A stretch of 64,000 bases of DNA, taken from positions 551,129 to 615,128 of the forward strand of contig NZ_JAENHO010000007.1 of assembly GCF_016785085.1 (NCBI RefSeq). The letters are read 5' to 3'. Every line of letters starts with the position of its first letter. Positions within the stretch are counted from its first letter, which is position 1. Below are positions 58,842-64,000 of this stretch, piece after piece. Origin of the DNA: Paractinoplanes lichenicola (GTDB lineage: Bacteria; Actinomycetota; Actinomycetes; Mycobacteriales; Micromonosporaceae). The notes beneath the pieces were generated by a model. That model saw nothing but the letters and a program-made list of their open reading frames with translations, ran no database searches and was not told the origin of the DNA. A program made the position numbers and the translations under genes.

Positions 58842-59467
58842 GCCACGGCAACCGGCGCGACGGCGCGAAGCTCGGCCGTCAGCCTCGTCGACAATTCCAG
58901 CGCCGATTCCGCCGGCGACGTCGGGGTGGGCTCGAAGAACGTCACCTTCAGCCGGGGCCGCCGCGGGAAACGAGCGATGTCCACGGTGCCGGAGACCGCC
59001 GCGCAGACGATGCGGGCCTGCGGCACTGCCTGAGCGAGCCGTCCGGCCCCGCTCCGGGCCCGCAACTGCCGGCCCTGCGAGCGTGTGCCCTCGGGGAAGA
59101 TGCCGAGGCAGCCGCCGTCGGTGAGGCACTGGATCGCGGCATCGAGCGCGTCCGTGTCGGCCTGACCCCGCCGTACGGGGATCTGCCCCATCCCGTCGAG
59201 GATGCGGCGCAGCACCGGGTTCTTCCACAGCGAGGCCTTGGCCAGCGCCTGAATCTGCCGGCGCCGGCGGGCGGCGTACGCGATGACCACCGGATCCCAC
59301 GAGCTGTCGTGGTTGGCCGCCACGATCGTCGCCCCGTGCGCCGGAAAGACCTCCAGGCCCTCCACCTCGAGCCGCCCCCACCACCGGACAACCGGCCCCG
59401 CCGCCGCCATGACCACCCGATAAACCGGCGCGATCCGCCCGGCGTCACCCGTGTTGCGCTGCATCAA
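58820..59467 (-). CDS. 1-acylglycerol-3-phosphate acyltransferase-like protein
   Basis: A 215-residue PlsC-family acyltransferase: the N-H-x4-D motif appears as 'VAANHDSSWDPVVIAYAARR', the acyl-phosphate-binding block as 'LGIFPEGTRSQGRQL', and block III as 'GQIPVRRGQADTDALDAAI'. It would transfer a fatty acyl group to lysophosphatidic acid or a related acceptor at the membrane's inner face. Start at 59467, or three bases later at the next Met. Its last codons lie in the terminator hairpin. Follows the AraC and 84-residue genes in the same direction. Confidence 0.88.
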   Translation of the reverse strand: MMQRNTGDAGRIAPVYRVVMAAAGPVVRWWGRLEVEGLEVFPAHGATIVAANHDSSWDPVVIAYAARRRRQIQALAKASLWKNPVLRRILDGMGQIPVRRGQADTDALDAAIQCLTDGGCLGIFPEGTRSQGRQLRARSGAGRLAQAVPQARIVCAAVSGTVDIARFPRRPRLKVTFFEPTPTSPAESALELSTRLTAELRAVAPVAVAGGRARV

Positions 59468-59549
59468 TCACCTTTGCTGTTCGAGCCCGAGCCGGTTGGC
59501 GGGCTCTGTCTAACAGCTCGGGCGGACCCCGGGCAAATGCGGTGGGCCG

Positions 59550-59804
59550 TCAGATCTCGATGTTCGGGTGCAGCCAGGCCCGCACCAGCCTCCGCAGCGC
59601 GTAGGTCAGCCCGGCGTAGCGCTCGTCGGCGGGGTCCATGGCCTGCCAATCCCGGGCGAGCTCGTCGACCAGGTCCAGCATCGGCAGGTGGCTGTCGAGC
59701 AGCACATCCCCGCCGAAATTCTCCACGACCTCCGCGTACGCGTGGTTGTCGTCCGCGTAGCACCGGCGGATGTAGGCGACGATATCGTCATTGGTCCACT
59801 GCAT
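59550..59804 (-). CDS. hypothetical acidic protein, 84 aa
   Basis: An 84-residue, largely helical acidic protein ('WTNDDIVAYIRRCYADDNHA', 'LLDSHLPMLDLVDELARDWQ', 'LTYALRRLVRAWLHPNIEI'). No family recognised; no signal or membrane segment. It starts one base after the stop of the AraC gene, so it is translated with it, and lies 82 bases before the acyltransferase. Possibly a modulator of the AraC regulator; unproven. Confidence 0.6.
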   Translation of the reverse strand: MQWTNDDIVAYIRRCYADDNHAYAEVVENFGGDVLLDSHLPMLDLVDELARDWQAMDPADERYAGLTYALRRLVRAWLHPNIEI

Positions 59805-59805
59805 A

Positions 59806-60756
59806 TCAACCCCTGCGGTATTCGTGCGGTGACATGCCCGTGTGCCGCCGGAACGCGCGGCTGAAGTCGGACGGCCGGTCGAAACCCCAGCGCGTGGCGA
59901 TCGAGGCGACCGTGTGCTGGGCGAAGCGCGGGTCGATCAGGTCGCGGGCGGCGCGTTCGAGGCGGCGGGTGCGAATGTGCGCGCCGATGCCGGCGTGGTG
60001 GTGCTGCTGGAAGATCCGGTGCAGGTAGCGCAGCGAGATCCGGTGCGCGGCGGCGACCTCCGCGGGCGTCAGGCCGGTCCAGGTCAAATGCGTTTCCACG
60101 TACGCCATGGTCTGCAGATAAAGCACGTGCGAAGGCGATCGCAGCGGCGGGTCGTCCCGTTCGAGGTGGTGGGCGACCAGGGCCGTGGTGAGGTCGACGG
60201 CGGTGTGCCCGAGCCGTTTCGCGTCGCGGGTGGTGTAGTCGTCGTGGTCGTCGCGCACGGTCAGCAGGAACTGGGCCAGCAGCCGGCCGAGGCCGCTCGT
60301 GCCGGGCAGCGAAATCGCGCAGAGCCGGGCGACCTGTGCCGGCGCCAGGGGCAGCAGCCGCCGCGGGAACTGCAGGATGAGCGACTTCGAGACGCCGTCG
60401 CCGGTGACCGCCTCGAACGGCCGCGAGCTGTCGTAGAGCACGAACTCGCCGCCGTCCAGCACCGCCCGCACGCCCTCCTGATCGATGCATTGCGGCCCGG
60501 CCTGGATGAGGGCGATCTGATAGAACTCGGGATCGGAGATGCGGATCGTGCGCGGGGACCGCCGCGACGTCAGCGACGTGTACGACATCGCCGTGACCTG
60601 CACCTCGCCCAGCGCGACGGCGCCGAGCCGGGCCGTGAAGGCCAGCGGGTTCACGCTGCCGATCTCGGTCGGGATCAGCGACGCCGAGGTCGCGCTCTCC
60701 CAAGCTTGCAGGCGGTCCGGGGCGGACAGGGTGGCGCTGTCGAACAGCGTGCGCAT
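59806..60756 (-). CDS. AraC-family regulator with AraC-binding-like (cupin_35) domain
   Basis: A 316-residue regulator. The N-terminal ~190 residues match the AraC_binding_2 type ('DRLQAWESATSASLIPTEIG', 'DPEFYQIALIQAGPQCI', 'GEFVLYDSSRPFEAV'). The C-terminal ~100 hold the two HTHs ('GLTPAEVAAAHRISLRYLHR', 'TVASIATRWGFDRPSDFSRA') and end 'GMSPHEYRRG', the standard family ending. Ligand and targets unknown; it probably controls the small gene and acyltransferase that follow it. Confidence 0.9.
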   Translation of the reverse strand: MRTLFDSATLSAPDRLQAWESATSASLIPTEIGSVNPLAFTARLGAVALGEVQVTAMSYTSLTSRRSPRTIRISDPEFYQIALIQAGPQCIDQEGVRAVLDGGEFVLYDSSRPFEAVTGDGVSKSLILQFPRRLLPLAPAQVARLCAISLPGTSGLGRLLAQFLLTVRDDHDDYTTRDAKRLGHTAVDLTTALVAHHLERDDPPLRSPSHVLYLQTMAYVETHLTWTGLTPAEVAAAHRISLRYLHRIFQQHHHAGIGAHIRTRRLERAARDLIDPRFAQHTVASIATRWGFDRPSDFSRAFRRHTGMSPHEYRRG

Positions 60757-60916
60757 GCCCCGAGGGTGTCATGCGTGCGCCAGCTGCATAGGGCTGTGCG
60801 CTCGGTGCTGCGGACAAGCGGCGATCACCGGCCGACAATGGCCATTGTGGAGCGCCTCGGACAACGAGGGGGCGGCCGGCTGGCGGGCGCGGCCGTGACC
60901 GGGGCGCTCCCCCGCC

Positions 60917-62473
60917 TCAGATCCAGCGGCTCCCCAGCCACATGCGGGCGGACCAATCCTCATACGGGATGGTCTGGTTGGTGAAGATCGGGAAGAAGTA
61001 GGCGAAGCACAGCGCCACCAGAATGACGTAGGCCCCGGCGACGACCGTGCCGACGAGCTGGCGGTCACTGCGGGCGTTGCCGGTGGCCATCCCTTCGGGC
61101 GGGGTCATGATCGCGCCGAGCACGTAGACGACGGCCAGGATCAGGAACGGCAGCGCGGGCAGCACATAGAACGAGAACATCGTCCGGCTGTCCTTGACCG
61201 CGTAGTAGAACCAGGGTGCGAGGCCCGCGAACGCCGGGACGAAGATCGCCCACGCCCGCCAGTCGCGCCGGGCCAGGCCGAACCAGACCAGGCCGACCAG
61301 CGCGGGCAGGAACGACCACCACAGCAGCGGCGTGCCGAGCAGCAGGATCTCGCGGGCGCAGCTCGGCGCCCCGCAGCCGGTCGGCGTGTTCCAGTCGAAC
61401 GCGACCGGCCGGCCGAGCAGCAGCCACTGCCACGGCCAGGACTGATAAGGGTGCGGCTTGGTCAGGCCGCTGTGGAACCCGTACGCCTGCTGGTGGTAAT
61501 GCCACAGGTTGAGCAGCGCGCCCAGGATCGGGGGCTCGCCGAGGCCGTTCGCCTCCCGATAATGGCGGGAGTAGCCCGTGCTCGTGACGAACCAGCCGGT
61601 CCAAGTGGCCAGATAGAACACGAAGGTCAGGGCCACGCTGGTGACGCCCCAGCCGATGTCCTGGCCGAGCCCGGTCAGGATCGGCCGCTTGATGCCGGCC
61701 GAGCGGCGGGCCTGCCAGCGCCAGAGCAGCACGAGCCCGCCGAAGAAGGGCAGGAAGAACAGCGCGCTCCACTTCACGCCGAGCGCCAGCCCGAACAGCA
61801 CGCCCGAGCCGAACAGCCACCACGGCACGATCCGGGGCGCGCGGAACGCCATCGCCGGGTCGTAGCCGTTCTCGAGCGCGCGCAGCAGACGCCGCCGGTA
61901 GTGGTCACGGTCGAGCACCATCGCGGCGAAAGACGCAAGAATGAACAGGCCGAGGAAGATGTCGAGCAGCGAGGTGCGCGACAGCACGAGCTGGAAGCCG
62001 TCGAACGCCATGAGCAGCCCGGCCGCCCCGGCCAGCAACACCGAGCGAAACAGCCGATACGCCACCCGCACGAGGATGAGGATCATCAGGGTGCCGGCCA
62101 CCGCGACCGGGACCCGCCAGCCGAGCTCGTTGTTGCCGAACACCGCCTCCCCCGCGGCGATGAGCCATTTGCCCAGCGGGGGATGGACGACGTACGCCGG
62201 GCCGTTGGTCTTCTCGTCCCACTCCACGCCGTGCTGCAGCATGTCCCAGGCGTCGGTCGGGTAATACACCTCGTCGAAGATGTAGCCCTTGCGGTCGCTC
62301 AGCCCCGGGAACCGCAGCAGCGCCGCGACCACCACGACGAAGGCCGTGACCAGCCACGAGTACGGGTTGAGCCAGTCGTCGAGCGTGGCCAGCCGCCGCC
62401 GCACGATATCCGGAATGCCGCCTTTGGGGGGCTGGTCCGGAGGTGCTTCGTCGAGCACGGTCACCGTCGTCAC
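60917..62473 (-). CDS. polyprenyl-phosphate-mannose:protein mannosyltransferase (Pmt)
   Basis: A 518-residue GT39 enzyme with about 11 membrane helices. The first extracellular loop has 'GYIFDEVYYPTDAWDMLQHG', with the invariant D-E pair, then 'GPAYVVHPPLGKWLIAAGEA'; later 'ATWTGWFVTSTGYSRHY' and 'NTPTGCGAPSCAREILLLGT'. It transfers mannose from polyprenyl-phosphate-mannose to Ser/Thr of exported proteins, as Rv1002c (Pmt) in Mycobacterium and SCO3154 in Streptomyces. GTG 62473 is preferred (start of the usual 'TTVTVL' leader); ATG 62506 is possible but would crowd the divergent gene. Confidence 0.92.
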   Translation of the reverse strand: MTTVTVLDEAPPDQPPKGGIPDIVRRRLATLDDWLNPYSWLVTAFVVVVAALLRFPGLSDRKGYIFDEVYYPTDAWDMLQHGVEWDEKTNGPAYVVHPPLGKWLIAAGEAVFGNNELGWRVPVAVAGTLMILILVRVAYRLFRSVLLAGAAGLLMAFDGFQLVLSRTSLLDIFLGLFILASFAAMVLDRDHYRRRLLRALENGYDPAMAFRAPRIVPWWLFGSGVLFGLALGVKWSALFFLPFFGGLVLLWRWQARRSAGIKRPILTGLGQDIGWGVTSVALTFVFYLATWTGWFVTSTGYSRHYREANGLGEPPILGALLNLWHYHQQAYGFHSGLTKPHPYQSWPWQWLLLGRPVAFDWNTPTGCGAPSCAREILLLGTPLLWWSFLPALVGLVWFGLARRDWRAWAIFVPAFAGLAPWFYYAVKDSRTMFSFYVLPALPFLILAVVYVLGAIMTPPEGMATGNARSDRQLVGTVVAGAYVILVALCFAYFFPIFTNQTIPYEDWSARMWLGSRWI

Positions 62474-62529
62474 CCCGCGATCGTAGTGGTGCCGCCCCCT
62501 GTTCATCAGGGCCCGTTAGCGTCCCGCCG

Positions 62530-63147
62530 GTGGATGCCTACTGCGAGCGCCTGGGCCCCGGCCTGTGGGGCGAGCCCGTCAACGCCGTCTCCAACGCGGC
62601 GTTCCTGATCGCCGCCCTGCTCCTGCTGCTCCGCGGCGGCCTCCGCCCGCTGCCCGTGCTGCTCGCGGTGGTCGGCCTGTGCAGCCTGGCCTTCCACACG
62701 TTCGCCACAATCCCGACGGCCGCCCTCGACTCCCTGTCGATCCTGGTCTACGAGCTGGTGGCCATCGTCCTGCTCGTTCACCGCGGTTTCCACGTACGCC
62801 TTCAGCGCGCCTGGCTCGCCGCGCCCGCGTTCGTCCTTTTCACCGTGGCAGTCAACTTCGCCCTGCCCTGGTCGCTCGGCGGCTACCTGCCCGCCCTGCT
62901 GGTGCTGGCCTTCTTCGCCGTCACCCTGCGCTCCCGCCCGCTGACCTTGGCCACGGCCGTGTTCACGGTCTCCCTGACCGCCCGCACCTTGGACGAGCCC
63001 CTCTGCTCGACGCTGCCCCTCGGCACCCACTGGCTCTGGCACTGCCTCAACGCCGTAACCCTGTATCTGATCGCCCGCGCCGTCGACCAGGCCCCCTCCC
63101 CCGCCCCTCAAGCCCCCGCCCCGCTGCCCGGCCCCGCAAACCCGTAG
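62530..63147 (+). CDS. ceramidase-like (CREST) membrane protein
   Basis: A 205-residue, seven-helix protein resembling alkaline ceramidases of the CREST superfamily: 'YCERLGPGLWGEPVNAVSNA' with the conserved E and N, 'SLAFHTFATIP' (Ser and His), 'ALDSLSILVYELVAI' (Asp), and 'GTHWLWHCLNAVTLYLIARA' with the H-x3-H metal pair. These are the positions expected for a zinc hydrolase site inside the membrane. Many bacterial members have unknown substrates, since few actinomycetes make sphingolipids. GTG 62530 opens the family N-terminus; the start is 56 bases from the divergent Pmt start. Confidence 0.8.
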   Translation: MDAYCERLGPGLWGEPVNAVSNAAFLIAALLLLLRGGLRPLPVLLAVVGLCSLAFHTFATIPTAALDSLSILVYELVAIVLLVHRGFHVRLQRAWLAAPAFVLFTVAVNFALPWSLGGYLPALLVLAFFAVTLRSRPLTLATAVFTVSLTARTLDEPLCSTLPLGTHWLWHCLNAVTLYLIARAVDQAPSPAPQAPAPLPGPANP

Positions 63148-63820
63148 CCCGCTTCCCCCGTACGCACCCCGAGCGACCCGACCTCCGCCAAGCGCGAACA
63201 ACCGCAAACTGTCGCCCGACAGCACCGCACCCGCACACTCACCCCCGTACCCGGCGCGCACCGCAACGACCAACATGCGCACCTTTGCTCACCTTGCCCA
63301 CGCACCCACCCGCGAAGATCGCCTCACCGTTCGACCGGCGAACGCCGTTCACTGCGCATACGCGCAACTCCACGCACACGTGAACGACCGCTGCGCGCAA
63401 CTTCGCTCAACCCCGCAAACGTGAACGACCGCTGCGCGCGACTTCGCTCAACCCCGCAAACGCACGACCGTCGCGCACTGCACGACCGGCCACGCACAAG
63501 CCGGGCGAGCACCGCCTAATCCCCGGCGCAGACGAACGGCCACCCCCGCGCACCAGTCGCCAATACGCGCACTTTCACGCACCATCGCGCAACCGCGGCC
63601 GACGTGCGGGGCACTCACTCCCACGCGACGTCGTGCAACCACGACCAAAACGCAGGCACGCCCACTCCCGCGCAACGTGCCAAGCCCGCGCATTCCCGCG
63701 CAATCACGCCAGCTGGGCGAAACCGGTCCGCCGCAGCACCCGAACAAGAGCCGGCGCGCAACCAGCACAACGCGCAGCCATGCCCACTCCCGCGCAACGC
63801 GCGATACGTGCGCACCACCG
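63148..63820. repeat. gene-free GC-rich region with 41-bp tandem units
   Basis: No credible gene. GTGAACGACCGCTGCGCGC recurs at 63380 and 63421, giving two 41-bp units (63380-63420, 63421-63461) that differ at one base, followed by a decayed third. The rest is a mosaic of GCGCAAC, CCCACTCCCGCGCAAC and CGCGCACCA words that look like eroded versions of the 80-bp unit to the right. Confidence 0.7.
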
Positions 63821-64000
63821 CGCAACCAACGCCGATCTGCAGGAACGCTCACTATCGGGCAATCGTCACAGCTAACCGCGCGGCACTCGCGCACCAAACG
63901 CGCAACCAACACCGATCCGCAGCAACGCCCACTACCGGGCAATCGCCACCGCCAACCGCGCGGCACTCGCGCACCAAACGCGCAACCAACACCGATCCGC
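63821..64000. repeat. 80-bp tandem repeat running off the window
   Basis: Units 63821-63900 and 63901-63980 share 72 of 80 bases, and a third begins at 63981 and is cut by the window end. Each unit starts CGCAACCAAC and ends GCACTCGCGCACCAAACG. A partial, deletion-bearing relative precedes them from about 63757. No frame is protein-like. Confidence 0.9.

Noticed and set aside
63448..63966. Minus-strand 172-codon frame at the right edge
   Set aside because: It lies over eroded tandem repeats, is rich in Cys/Arg/Trp and lacks a recognisable start signal or domain.

Overview
This is chromosomal DNA of a high-GC filamentous actinomycete. Gene content points to a Micromonosporaceae/Actinoplanes-like soil organism: secreted GH9, GH13, GH15 and GH16 enzymes, an NgcE-type amino-sugar importer, SARP, STAND and TPR regulators, a Pmt mannosyltransferase, and many GTG/TTG starts with four-base ATGA overlaps. 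The genus is an inference; no rRNA or tRNA is present and I saw no prophage or insertion sequence.

Layout. 0-10.7 kb: mixed chromosomal genes. These include a GH15 glucosidase with a decayed copy of its own 3' end about 1 kb downstream, an SDR/AraC divergent pair, a secreted GH9 cellulase whose start codon sits beside a CebR-type operator, and an orphan S74 (tail-fibre chaperone) protein. 10.8-19.7 kb: a long minus-strand operon corresponding to the MSMEG_0565-0572 / Sll0783 / Nit1C cluster (nitrilase, radical SAM, GNAT-AIR synthase fusion, flavoprotein, two nitrogen-starvation proteins). It carries extras: a second nitrilase that has lost its catalytic Cys, an amidohydrolase, a glycosyltransferase and a 558-bp hexad-repeat insert. 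A GlnR-like site lies upstream of its first gene. 20-27 kb: a STAND/TPR regulator with a coupled membrane protein, a secreted zinc metalloprotease and a standalone TPR protein. 27.7-30.5 kb: a flippase-like membrane protein and L-serine ammonia-lyase under a tandem glycine riboswitch.

30.6-31.4 kb is a repeat-filled gap. 31.4-38.6 kb is an amino-sugar locus: RpiR regulator, SIS-domain enzyme, NgcE-like binding protein, two permeases and a secreted GH16 in one operon, with a divergent GlcNAc-type kinase. No ATPase subunit is present, so import probably relies on a shared MsiK-like ATPase. 38.6-43 kb holds a SARP regulator diverging from a 1,199-residue STAND ATPase with 14 WD40 repeats. 43-45.4 kb has three small unknown proteins and a GNAT. 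45.8-52.6 kb is a five-gene, fully overlapping glycan operon (cellulose-synthase-like GT2, GT39, DPM synthase-GtrA, radical copper oxidase, excalibur protein), reminiscent of Streptomyces CslA-GlxA but larger.

54.6-58.8 kb encodes two secreted alpha-amylases behind a cluster of GCAAG/CTTGC motifs like those of Streptomyces amylase operators. 58.8-63.1 kb has an acyltransferase, an AraC regulator, a Pmt mannosyltransferase and a ceramidase-like membrane protein. The right edge is a non-coding repeat region with 41-bp and 80-bp tandem units that runs out of the window.

Two themes stand out. One is the decorated Nit1C operon. The other is that most long gaps between genes are filled with short, GC-rich, degenerate tandem repeats (13.6, 15.1, 17.2, 27.1, 31.0 and 63.3-64.0 kb).
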